Positions 19,175-28,000 of a stretch of 64,000 nucleotides of DNA are shown in pieces; the first letter of the stretch is position 1, and each line of letters starts with the position of its first letter. Both the position numbers and the translations under genes were made by a program. This DNA comes from JACPYM01 sp963699175 (GTDB lineage: Bacteria; Acidobacteriota; Blastocatellia; RBC074). The stretch lies in contig OY969418.1 of assembly GCA_963699175.1 (NCBI GenBank), forward strand, positions 3,162,001 through 3,226,000, in the 5' to 3' direction. The notes beneath the pieces were generated by a model. It was not told the origin of the DNA. It did not search any database and saw nothing but the letters and a program-made list of their open reading frames with translations.

Positions 19175-19933
19175 CTACTGACCCAGACTTTCATTATTCG
19201 ACAATTCCGCAAGTTGGGCTTCAGAGAGCGCGATTGATAAATTGAGGCCACTCACGTTCTGCTGCAATTGGCGCATGCGATGGAACAACTCTGATTCGCT
19301 ATCGGCCCGCTGCTCAAGCGGGCACGGTAAGTCCAGCTCGATCTGACCAATTTCAAGCCTCAAGCAGCGCGCCAACCCGAAGAGAAAAAGTCTCCACCCC
19401 CAACCAATCTCTCCCTCAAGCAAACTTAAATACGGAATGAGTGTCCGATGAACAAGCAAAGGCCCGTAGGAGAAATCGCCATCATTGCCTACTATTCTGC
19501 CGCAGAGTTGATTGGTAAACGTTTCGGTAAATCGCTGGGATTCGGGATAGGAAGCAAAGCTTTCCGCTGTGCGAGCAGGAATGATGATCCCGGTCGTGTT
19601 GTGAACCGATGCTCGCTCGATGAACTCTGCCAGCCGCTGTTGAAAGAAGAATTGCTTATCAGGCTCCGTGTATAGAACGTAAGGAGTCGCAAACTGCTGA
19701 GCAATATCAAAGCTCGTCTTAATCTGAAGAAATGCCCCAGCTTGCTCCGCTCTTTGTACCATAAAGTTTGGAAACGAATTGAGGTAGGAAAGAAACTCCT
19801 CGCTTGATCCTCCGTCCGTAATCACCGTAGGCAATCCATGCGCAGCCAATTCATGCAATGCAGCTCGGTGCAATTTATAGTCGTCCGGTTTGGCGCGAGT
19901 CATGGTGACAATTGAAATGTCTTTTTTGTTCAT
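19175..19933 (-). CDS. Glycosyltransferase-like (GT-A fold) protein
   Basis: A 252-residue cytoplasmic protein that resembles nucleotide-sugar-dependent transferases only in general pattern: an opening strand DISIVTMTRA, a middle TVITDGGSSEEFLSYL, and YVLYTEPDKQFFF, where an acidic pair could hold the metal of a GT-A fold. The residues EIGWGWRLFLFGLA and the polar C-terminal helix are unplaced. The start at 19933 was chosen because it lies four bases after the stop of the CWC gene, suggesting translational coupling; an upstream in-frame extension overlaps the CWC gene. Substrate unknown. A non-enzymatic relative is possible. Confidence 0.6.
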   Translation of the reverse strand: MNKKDISIVTMTRAKPDDYKLHRAALHELAAHGLPTVITDGGSSEEFLSYLNSFPNFMVQRAEQAGAFLQIKTSFDIAQQFATPYVLYTEPDKQFFFQQRLAEFIERASVHNTTGIIIPARTAESFASYPESQRFTETFTNQLCGRIVGNDGDFSYGPLLVHRTLIPYLSLLEGEIGWGWRLFLFGLARCLRLEIGQIELDLPCPLEQRADSESELFHRMRQLQQNVSGLNLSIALSEAQLAELSNNESLGQ

Positions 19934-19937
19934 GACT

Positions 19938-20165
19938 CTATTCAGGCCGCGGTGCGGCGGCCTCGAAGTTCTCCAGACATTGCCGGCATAAACATCCTTG
20001 ATACTTGGCGCGCAGTTCGGCGCGTACCTGCTCACTCAATTTAACTTCGGCGCACCAACAGCCGGTCAGCTTTGCGCCACACTGAAAAGGTTGGCCGCAG
20101 GCTCCACAGGTAGAAGGTTCGCGCCAACGTTCTGAAAACAGACCTGCCAGGTTACGAAGTTTCAT
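19938..20165 (-). CDS. Cysteine-rich CWC family protein
   Basis: A 75-residue protein of the Cysteine-rich CWC family (PF14375-like). The signature cysteines can all be seen: TCGACGQPFQCGAKLTGCWC, followed by LSEQVRAELRAKYQGCLCRQCL. The pattern suggests binding of a metal or Fe-S cluster; the family has no established function. It probably forms a two-gene unit with the glycosyltransferase-like gene, whose start lies four bases after this stop. Confidence 0.85.
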   Translation of the reverse strand: MKLRNLAGLFSERWREPSTCGACGQPFQCGAKLTGCWCAEVKLSEQVRAELRAKYQGCLCRQCLENFEAAAPRPE

Positions 20166-20477
20166 CTCAAACCATTTGTTCTACTGTCATCGCCATTGTT
20201 TGAACGCATGCAGAAGGCGCACGCCGTTGCTAGTTTCGTAGGTGATAAACTCTTTCAGCCGCTCATTGAACCGCGATTACACTGTAGCCGACGCATCGCG
20301 AGCCAAGCAAGATCGTTTCGTCCGGCTTCTACTCTGCGCGTTCGCCCCAACCCGTGTGACCAATGACATATTTCGCCAATGACTTATCTCGCCGCCCTCC
20401 ACCGTTCCTTCGGCTAAGTTATCCGCAGCAATGAGGAACAAGATTGAGAATAACAACTGGTTAATTTGGAGGTAAAC
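20166..20477. other. Intergenic region between divergent genes
   Basis: About 310 bases between the CWC gene (minus) and a small secreted protein gene (plus), so it should contain promoters in both directions. On the minus strand a 28-codon open tail, RFNERLKEFITYETSNGVRL and a few more residues to a stop near 20188, looks like the end of a lost gene, but an in-frame stop lies just upstream. No repeat seen. Confidence 0.4.
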
Positions 20478-20840
20478 ATGAAAACTTCGAAAATCAAATC
20501 TATCTGCGCCATGTTCGTGCTAGGACTGGCATTGGCTCTTTCTTTCGCTGGCTCTTGGGAAAACTCTGTGGCTGCTTCACCGGAGAAAAAAGATACTCCT
20601 GGCAAAAAAACGGGGAAAGACTATGCCGGTCAAAATTGTGAGCACAAAACAGGCCCAGAAAGCAGCACATTCGGCAAATGCGAGAACGTCTGTGGTGACC
20701 AAGAGATTACGGGCAAAGATCGGGTCAACAACCGCTGGGTCTGCGGCGGACAGCCCGACACAACAACCCCACCACCAAGCAGAGTCGGTGCACGCGGCAA
20801 GGGAATCAAAGCCGGTGTGGCAACGACAAAACGCTACTAA
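20478..20840 (+). CDS. Small secreted cysteine-containing protein
   Basis: A 120-residue exported protein of unknown function. The start at 20478 has TTGGAGGTAAAC upstream. The signal peptide spans about residues 1-33 (core ICAMFVLGLALALSFAG). The mature part is short and polar, with four cysteines (QNCEHK, GKCENVCGD, WVCGGQ) that could form two disulfides, then a Thr-Pro-rich tail. The stop codon lies inside the CTAAGTTG octamer duplicated by the following type A element, so the protein was left intact by the insertion. Confidence 0.7.
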   Translation: MKTSKIKSICAMFVLGLALALSFAGSWENSVAASPEKKDTPGKKTGKDYAGQNCEHKTGPESSTFGKCENVCGDQEITGKDRVNNRWVCGGQPDTTTPPPSRVGARGKGIKAGVATTKRY

Positions 20841-20844
20841 GTTG

Positions 20845-20982
20845 GGTAGTGGCTCAAGCAGGAGAGAAGAGCATGGAGTCCAGCCTTTAAGCTGCCGATT
20901 TGAATAATCAAGCCAGCAGCTTAAAGGCTGGACTCCATGCTCTTTGCCTGCTATGTCTGGCTCTCCCCATTGAACCACTACC
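20845..20982. repeat. MITE-like palindromic element, type A, intact copy
   Basis: A 138-bp non-coding element starting GGTAGTGGCTCAAG and ending TTGAACCACTACC, with an inner hairpin made by GAGCATGGAGTCCAGCC and its complement around a central AAGCTGC/GCAGCTT pair. The octamer CTAAGTTG flanks it on both sides (20837-20844 and 20983-20990), an exact 8-bp duplication. The copy at 24591-24882 is the same element in reverse orientation, interrupted by another repeat. Confidence 0.93.
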
Positions 20983-21026
20983 CTAAGTTGTAAGTTGATC
21001 GCGCGACATTTCAGCGCACGACTGAC

Positions 21027-21073
21027 AAATCCGGCCAGCGCTCGCTACGTTACGCGAGACGCTGGCCGGATTT
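21027..21073. terminator. Strong 47-bp hairpin, possible bidirectional terminator
   Basis: AAATCCGGCCAGCG pairs with CGCTGGCCGGATTT, and TCGC/GCGA extends the stem around a short loop. T residues flank the 3' side (TTTCGTTTG) and A residues the 5' side, so it could stop transcription from both directions, in particular on the minus strand after the sigma remnant. No long U tract, so this is tentative. Confidence 0.5.
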
Positions 21074-21081
21074 CGTTTGTT

Positions 21082-21250
21082 AATTGCTGGTCTGACGAAC
21101 CCACTCGGCAGGATGTGGAATGCCGAAGCCCTCGGCGGTCTCATCCAATGTTATCCCGCCGAGATACTTCAGTTCGACGATGCAGCCCTTCCGCGGGTCG
21201 CAGCTTGGCCAATTCGTCGAGTAACGGGGAATCCTTATGTAGCGATTTTT
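21082..21250 (-). pseudogene. C-terminal remnant of an ECF sigma factor
   Basis: The minus strand reads GCIVELKYLGGITLDETAEG then FGIPHPAEWVRQTSN and stop, matching region 4 of acidobacterial/planctomycete-type ECF sigma factors (the recognition helix would follow ETAEVLGIS). A preceding stretch LLDELAKL belongs to the same domain in another frame, so there is at least one frame change. The C-terminal helix is degenerate. The type C repeat ends the recognisable homology at 21250. No functional product expected. Confidence 0.55.
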
Positions 21251-21366
21251 GGTGGTGGCGCAAGCGGGAGAGAAGGTTTGGAGCCCCGCCTGCAGGCGGC
21301 AGCTTGCGTTGACCAGCCCGGCCGGCTGCAGCCGCTACTCCAAACTCACCACCTTGCGCCACTACC
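21251..21366. repeat. MITE-like palindromic element, type C, intact copy
   Basis: A 116-bp non-coding element starting GGTGGTGGCGCAAG and ending CTTGCGCCACTACC. The octamer CGATTTTT flanks it at 21243-21250 and 21367-21374, an exact 8-bp duplication. In reverse complement it aligns throughout with the element at 17452-17924 and therefore shows that one's structure before the type D insertion. Confidence 0.93.
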
Positions 21367-21503
21367 CGATTTTTTTCGAGCTCTGATCCTGTTCGGCCTG
21401 ATTTTCCGCGTGCTCAGGTGAAAGCCAGACTGGGGTCTTCAACGACTTCGCAGGGTTGTTGGAAACCAGTTAGGCAACCAACAGGAGGAAGAGGGAGAAA
21501 ACT

Positions 21504-24461
21504 ATGGAAGGTCAGAAGCGTTACGTCGCATCGGCATTGAGGTCTACTTCGCTTTTACTGGCGCTGGGCTGTTTGCTTGCGAGTTTAATCATCGCGGGCC
21601 TGCGCCCGGCCGCCGCGCGCGCGGCACTGCAACATCCCGGCGCGCAGCACCTACAGATCGAGAGGGTCGCGCAAAACCCGCGCGGCGCATCACCTGCGCC
21701 CGGCAGAGACACATTGGACGGGCTGGATGTCAGGCCACAGACAGGCGTATCTGTGATCGAAGTCCGCGATGGCAAGGTCATCTGCCGGGCGACGACCACA
21801 GAGGAGGCGCGCAGGCTGGCGCAGGACCGCCACTCAACGGAACTGCACATCCTGCGCGACGAAACGTCCCCGCTCAGCGCGGATGAACAACTTCAGACTG
21901 GCTTGAAGATCATCCTGCGCGGCACAGCACAACTGGAACAACAGCCGGAAGCCAAGGCGGCCTTTCTGCGCGCCGCCAGCGCGTGGGCGGCGCAGATCCA
22001 GAACCGCATCACGGTAGTGCTTGACGTAGACTACGGCCCAACCTATTTCGGCAAGCACTTTGCGAGTGACCTCAACGCCATCACGGAGCATCAGAACTTA
22101 ATCGGCAACACGATCTACCCCACGATCCGCGAGGCTTTGATCCGCAGCGCAGGCAGCCCGCAAGAGGCCGCGCTCTATGCTGCGCTGCCGCCGGAGCGAG
22201 TGCCGACCGACCTGGGTGTGACGACGTCGCTGTTGATGCCCGTCGCACAGCTACGCGCGCTCGGCCTGCTGCCAGCCGTAGCTGATCCTGGGGCTGAAGA
22301 ACAACGGTGGGGCAGGCCTCCGCGCATCGGCTTCAACTCTGCCCAAAGCTTCGACTTCGACCAGAGCGATGGGATTAAACCCAAGCGCATAGATTTCACT
22401 GCGCTCGCGATGCACGAGATCGGTCACGCGCTGGGCTTTTTCTCCGCCGTCGGCGACAAGGATGAGCATCCAGAACTGCCGCTGTCCCCCGAGATACTAG
22501 ACCTGTTCCGCTTCCGCCCCGGCGTCACGGCTGCGACGTTCGCCACCGCGCCGCGCATCCTATCGCCGGGCGGCGAACACAGGCTCTTTGACGGCGGGCC
22601 GGAAATGCCGCTTTCCACGGCGCGGAGCGATCGGACCGGCGGCGATGGAAAGCAGGCTGGCCACTGGAAAGATGATGATCTTACTGAGCGCTACATCGGC
22701 GTCTTGGACCCTACTAGCCGAGACGGGACGCTTTACCCAATGACCGAAAGCGATGTCCGGGCATTTGAGGTGATGGGGTATCGCACCAATGCACTGCCCA
22801 GTGCGCAGACGACGGAACTGAAGCTCGACGACGGAACGTTTGACCAAGGCGCGACCGGTGACGGGCTGATCATGGTCACGCGGCTAACGCCGCCCAGTTA
22901 CCCCGCCACCTTGCGCAAACTGCGCGTTGTCATTCCGGAACTTCAGAATCAGGGTGACCCGACGGGGCGGCCGGTCAGGCTGCTGATCTACGCGCAAGAG
23001 GGGCCGAGCGTTCAGCCACCGCCCGGCGCGCCGTTCCGGCGCATCGTAACGACTGTGCCCAGCGCCAGCAGTGAACTCTTCCTGGAGTTCACGATTCCCG
23101 ACGGCCCGACGATCAACTCCGGCAACTTCTACGTCGGCTACCAGGCGCCGACACCGCGCCAGGGCGTGAGCTTCGCCCTCGACTTTAGCGGCGCGGCGGA
23201 GAACCGCACCTTCTATTCGTTCGACAACGGCGCGAGCTTCGCCCTGCTCGCCGAGGCGGTTGGGGCCCCGTCGGTCAATGCGCTGATCCGCGCCATCGTT
23301 GACGTTGGCGATCCTGCGCCTACGCCTACGCCCAAACCTTCGCCTGTGCCCCTCCCGACGACAACCGCCCCGCTTACGTCAGGCGTGCCGCGCTCCGACC
23401 GTATAAACGGATGGGCGACTTACAACGGTATCCTTGGCGCTATGCAGTACACAATCCAAGTGCCCACCGGGTCGACGCAGCTCAAAGTTGACCTGCGCGG
23501 CGACACCGAAGTAGACCTCTACGTGCGCTTCGGCGCACTGGTAGATATCCAGAATGACATCGTTGCCGACTTCAAGGCCGATGGCGAGGGCAACGAGGAG
23601 TCCATCACCATCACGCCCGGTAGCACGCCCGCCTTGCGGGCCGGCGTGTATTACATCGGCATAGTCAATTTTGGCCCCGGCCCTTCCAACTACACTATCA
23701 CCGCTACTGTCGGCGATAGCACCCAACGGCGCGTGGTCAGTGTTTCAGCCGCCACTTTCACGGGCGACGCGTTGGCGAGCGAATCGCTGGTGGCGGCTTT
23801 CGGCAGCGGGCTGGCGACAAAACTGGAAGTGGCGCAGACCACGCCGCTGCCGACCGCGCTGGCTGGCACGCGCGTGGCGGTGCGCGACAGCGCTGGCGTA
23901 GAGCGCCTGGCCCCGCTCATGTTCGTCGCGCCGACGCAGATCAACTACCAGGTTCCGGCCGAGACGGCATCTGGGGCCGCGACCGTGACAGTGACGAGCG
24001 GCGACGGCTCGGTCTCCACTGGCGCGCTGAACGTCACCCCCGTCGCGCCGGGGCTGTTTACGGCCAACGGGGACGGCAAAGGGGTGGCGTCGGCCCTCCT
24101 GTTGCGCGTGAAGGCTAACGGGGCGCAGCAGTTTGAGCCGGTCGCGCGCTACGACGCGGCAACCAGAAGCTTCATCGCCGCGCCAATTGACCTCGGCCCG
24201 GATTTGGGGAATGCCAGCGACCAAGTCTTTCTGATCTTGTTCGGGACTGGGCTGCGCTATCGCAGTGCGCTCTCGGCGGTGACGGCGAGCATCGGCGGCG
24301 CGAACGCTGAGGCGCTCTACGCTGGGCCACAAGGCGCTTTTGCAGGCTTGGACCAAGTCAACCTGCGACTGCCGCGCAGTCTGGCCGGGCGTGGCGAGGT
24401 CGAATTGGCGCTGACGGCGGACGGACGCGAAGCGAATCGGGTCAAAGTGCAAATCAAATGA
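21504..24461 (+). CDS. Secreted zinc metalloprotease with PPC and Solibacter-type C-terminal domains
   Basis: A 985-residue exported protease. AGGAGGAAGAGGGAG precedes the ATG. A signal peptide (hydrophobic to about residue 40) and a propeptide-like region come first. The catalytic domain contains ALAMHEIGHALGF near residue 303, an HExxH zinc site with a downstream ligand expected within the family. After a Pro-Thr linker (PTPTPKPSPVPLP) there is a pre-peptidase C-terminal (PPC) beta-sandwich at about residues 622-735 with KVDLRGDTEVDLYVRFG. Residues ~743 to the end match the TIGR03437 'Soli_cterm' domain, with LVAAFGSGLA, MFVAPTQINYQVPAETASGA and VFLILFGTGLRYR. The last domain is a hallmark of Acidobacteriota surface and secreted proteins. 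Substrate unknown. A strong terminator follows. Confidence 0.9.
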   Translation: MEGQKRYVASALRSTSLLLALGCLLASLIIAGLRPAAARAALQHPGAQHLQIERVAQNPRGASPAPGRDTLDGLDVRPQTGVSVIEVRDGKVICRATTTEEARRLAQDRHSTELHILRDETSPLSADEQLQTGLKIILRGTAQLEQQPEAKAAFLRAASAWAAQIQNRITVVLDVDYGPTYFGKHFASDLNAITEHQNLIGNTIYPTIREALIRSAGSPQEAALYAALPPERVPTDLGVTTSLLMPVAQLRALGLLPAVADPGAEEQRWGRPPRIGFNSAQSFDFDQSDGIKPKRIDFTALAMHEIGHALGFFSAVGDKDEHPELPLSPEILDLFRFRPGVTAATFATAPRILSPGGEHRLFDGGPEMPLSTARSDRTGGDGKQAGHWKDDDLTERYIGVLDPTSRDGTLYPMTESDVRAFEVMGYRTNALPSAQTTELKLDDGTFDQGATGDGLIMVTRLTPPSYPATLRKLRVVIPELQNQGDPTGRPVRLLIYAQEGPSVQPPPGAPFRRIVTTVPSASSELFLEFTIPDGPTINSGNFYVGYQAPTPRQGVSFALDFSGAAENRTFYSFDNGASFALLAEAVGAPSVNALIRAIVDVGDPAPTPTPKPSPVPLPTTTAPLTSGVPRSDRINGWATYNGILGAMQYTIQVPTGSTQLKVDLRGDTEVDLYVRFGALVDIQNDIVADFKADGEGNEESITITPGSTPALRAGVYYIGIVNFGPGPSNYTITATVGDSTQRRVVSVSAATFTGDALASESLVAAFGSGLATKLEVAQTTPLPTALAGTRVAVRDSAGVERLAPLMFVAPTQINYQVPAETASGAATVTVTSGDGSVSTGALNVTPVAPGLFTANGDGKGVASALLLRVKANGAQQFEPVARYDAATRSFIAAPIDLGPDLGNASDQVFLILFGTGLRYRSALSAVTASIGGANAEALYAGPQGAFAGLDQVNLRLPRSLAGRGEVELALTADGREANRVKVQIK

Positions 24462-24519
24462 CGCCGACGTGCGGCCAGCTTGCGGTGTAGTACAACTTAG
24501 CAATTGCTACGGAGATTGC

Positions 24520-24568
24520 TCCAGCACGGACTGCTCGATCCGCGCAGTCCATGCTGGGGCTTTTTTTT
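24520..24568 (+). terminator. Rho-independent terminator after the metalloprotease
   Basis: CCAGCACGGACTGC pairs with GCAGTCCATGCTGG (one mismatch), with a loop of about nine bases, followed by GGC and eight T. It lies 60 bases after the metalloprotease stop and is the clearest terminator in the window. Confidence 0.92.
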
Positions 24569-24590
24569 GCGAAGACCTGCTTCTTTCACA

Positions 24591-24882
24591 GGTAGTGGTT
24601 CAATGGGGAGAGCCAGACATAGCAGGCAAAGAGCATGGAGTCCAGCCTTATGGTGTTTGATAAATTAAATCGGTAAACCGCATGCGGCAGTTTACGTAGG
24701 GGCAGACCTGCGTGTCTGCCCCAGGCGCGCGCCACCCACCGGGGCAGACACGCAGGTCTGCCCCTACGCTGACTCGTTACCGATTTAATTCGTCAAAGAC
24801 CATTAAGCTGCTGGCTTGATTATTCAAATCGGCAGCTTAAAGGCTGGACTCCATGCTCTTCTCTCCTGCTTGAGCCACTACC
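24591..24882. repeat. MITE-like palindromic element, type A, interrupted by type B
   Basis: Reverse-oriented copy of the element at 20845-20982. Ends are GGTAGTGGTTCAATG and TGAGCCACTACC. The octamer CTTTCACA flanks it at 24583-24590 and 24883-24890, an exact 8-bp duplication. The centre is split by a different element (24651-24802) with TTA on each side. Subtracting that insert leaves about 137 bases, the same as the intact copy. Confidence 0.93.
24651..24802. repeat. MITE-like element, type B, nested inside type A
   Basis: A 152-bp non-coding element with about 26-bp terminal inverted repeats, TGGTGTTTGATAAATTAAAT at the left and the complement of TGGTCTTTGACGAATTAAAT at the right, each continuing into CGGTAA (three mismatches). 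Inside is a second palindrome: GTAGGGGCAGACCTGCGTGT and its complement around a GC-rich loop. TTA flanks both sides (24648-24650, 24803-24805), a likely 3-bp target duplication. Ends and target size differ from the GGTAGTGG family, so it uses a different transposase. Confidence 0.9.
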
Positions 24883-25082
24883 CTTTCACAAAAGGTTTGA
24901 ATAGACGGGCAAAGAAAGTCACTGCCAGCCGAATGCCGCCCTTTGCACACTTTCCGCAATGCAGTATTATTCGCCCGCCGCAACCCGCTTGACGATTGCG
25001 GCCTCAGCAAAGGTAGTTTTGGTCAAGACAAGAATCATCAACAGCCGACTGTTACAGCCGACTTCAGCAAGCGAGGTGAACT
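24883..25082. other. Leader of the TonB receptor gene
   Basis: About 200 bases between the type A repeat and the receptor start. GCGAGGTGAACT lies directly before the ATG and is a good ribosome site. No promoter could be assigned with confidence. Confidence 0.4.
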
Positions 25083-28000
25083 ATGTTTCGCAGCCTACTG
25101 CATTGCATTTGCACGCTCCTGCTTCTCACACCTGTTGTCTCAAGCCACAGCTTTGACGATCTCGATCGCGTGACATTCGAGGGCAGCGTTCGGGATGCCA
25201 ATGGTGGTGCGATTCTCGCCGCACAAATCATGCTCAAACAACTCAACACCGAGCAGCAACGCACTGTGGCGACGAAGGCCGACGGCAGCTATCGCCTGAG
25301 TTCACTGCCGCCAGGCCTATACGAGCTGCGTGTGGAGGCACGTGGTTTTCAAACGGTCGTCTATCAAAATCTCAGCGCCGCCGCAGGCCAGACGCTGCGC
25401 CGCGATTTCCAGCTCAAGCCAGCGCAGGTCGAGGAACAAGTCGTGATCGAGGCCAGCGCCAACGAAACGCAGGTGGACACCACGCGCACCGTCATCGGCG
25501 GCACGTTGACGCGCGCGCAGGTTGATGAATTGCCGGTTGAATCGCGCAACGTGTTTGACTTGATTTATCTATTGCCGGGCATTGCGTCGCCTGCATTCAC
25601 TGACCGCGACCTGGCCGAGGGCGATAGAAAGGACGGCTTCGGTCGCACACCGGAAGAGTCGGGCAGCTTCGGGTTGAATGGCGGCTCGGCTTTCTCAAAC
25701 AACTTGACGATTGAGGGGCTGGACAACAATGACGACCGCAGCGGGCGCGAACGTTTCGTGCCGACAATTGATGCCGTCGAGGAGGTGCAGGTCATCACCA
25801 ATCAATTCTCGGCGGAGTATGGGCGCGCCTCAGGCGGGCGCGTCAACTTGCGTTTGCGCAGCGGAGCGAATCAATGGCGCGGGCGCGGCTTTTACTACTT
25901 CCGTGATGAGAGCTTGAATGCCAACAATTTTCGCCGCAACGCCGACCCGGAGCGCGGTTTTCGCCTACCGTTTCAAAATCACAATCCGGGCGTGAGCTTT
26001 GGCGGGCCAATCAAAAAAGACAAGCTCTTTTTCTTCGGCGCATACGAATACGACGACATCTACGATCGCGCGGACATTGCAGCGTTGGTGCCGGTGGCGA
26101 GCAACGCCATCTTTACCTTGCCAAAACCAAATGGCGCGAACTTGGGTTTTGAAGCGGTAGATCGCACCGGCAAGAAGACGACAGTCAACGGCGGCGCGGC
26201 AGTCGGGCTGTATGACGAACGTGTGACGACGCCGCGTGTGGCGCACACTGTTCAACTGCGCAATGATTTCAATTTGGGCGAGCGACGGAACGCCTTCAGT
26301 GTGCTCACGCTGACGCGCAATCGAGATGAACGCGGTTTTCCCGGCGAACGGCGCACGCTCGATACGGTGCGCGCGACGGGACGCAACAGTTGGGCGCTGG
26401 CGCTCGGTGACAACTTTACGCTCTCGCCACGTGTGACCAATCTGGTGCGGTTTCAATTCTCGCGCTTGACGCCAAACGACGCGCCGCCGAGTGACTTGCC
26501 GGTCGTATTGATTGACATTGACGACCCGCGCGACGTGATCGGTGATGCGAGCGATAACGCGCTGACGCGCACTGGCAGCCTGCTAGCTGGTTCGAGCAAC
26601 ACGGGCGGCGTGGATCGGCGCGAAGTGCGCTGGCAAGTGCAAGACACACTGAGTTACGTGCGCGGCAGTCACACGTTGCGCGCAGGCGGTGACGTGCAGG
26701 CGATTCGTTCGCGCTACCTTGATCTGAGCGATGTGACGGGCACATTCAACTTTGCGTCGGTTGCGGACTTTCTGGCTAACAAACCGTCGCGTTATCAACA
26801 CCGCTTCAACACGACCTCTGAGTTGCACAACACCTACACTGGCTTGTTCGTGCAGGATGATTGGCGCGTCCGGCCAGCGTTGACTGTTTCGTTCGGCTTG
26901 CGTTGGGATAACGAGACAATCTTGCATGACCGGAATAATTTCGGGCCGCGCCTGTCGCTGGCCTGGGCGCCGTTTGCTTCAAACAAAACAGTGCTGCGCG
27001 CGGGCTACGGCATTTTTTACAACCGTGCGATGCTGCGCACGCTGGACGATTACACGCTGACCTCTAACGCATTGCTGGTGGATACAAACAACGCAGCAAC
27101 GGAGCGGTTGCTAACTGAACTGAAGTTTCCGACTGTGCTGGCGGCGAACGACCAGCGCGTGACACAGTTGGGCGTGCGCGAAGCAGGCTTTCTGCGGCGT
27201 GTGAGCAGCGACTTCCGCATTCCGGTGAGTTATCAAGCCGCGCTTGGCGTAGAGCATGAAGTCAGGCGCGGGCTGAAGCTCGAGCTCAACTATGTGTTCA
27301 ATCGCGGCATTCACCTATGGCGCGAGATCAACGCCAATGCCGCCCGATTACCTGCCGGATTTCGCGACTTCGCGGCTTATTTGACTTCGCGCGATTTCGA
27401 CAATCGCGTTGATCCGCAGACGGGGCAGCGTCCGATCACGGCTACGGGCAATGCCGATTTCGTGCGCTTCGACTTGAGCGCAACAACCAGCCGCGCGTTT
27501 ACCGAAAGCGGCAAGACCATCGTTCTTTTCGGTCTGAATAATCCCTCGACCAGCAACAATGTAGGTAGCCTGCGCTCGGCTTTGGCAGCCATTCGTCCGC
27601 TACGCCCGCAGCCGGCCTTGACGCAGGTTGAAGAGTTGCACGCACTGGGCAACAGCTTCTATCACGGCGTGAGTTTGGAGTTGCAGCAACGCCTGAGCTT
27701 CAAAAATATTGGGCGCGGCTATCTGCGCGCGTCGTACACCTTGAGCAAGCTGATTGACGACGGCACGCTTAACACTTCATCGCCGCTGGTGGTAGGCGAT
27801 TTCCAGCGCGAGCGCGCGCTCAGCACGCTGGACGCGCGGCAGCGTGTGGCGTTGAGCGGCTACTATCAATTCCCCGCCTGGCTGGCGCGCTTGAATCTAG
27901 CAGGCACGTTGAACTTGAGTTCGGCGCGGCCATTCAACCTCAGCATTGGCGCGAGCGGCAATGACCGCAACCTGGATGACGTGAACACCGACCGGCCCAG

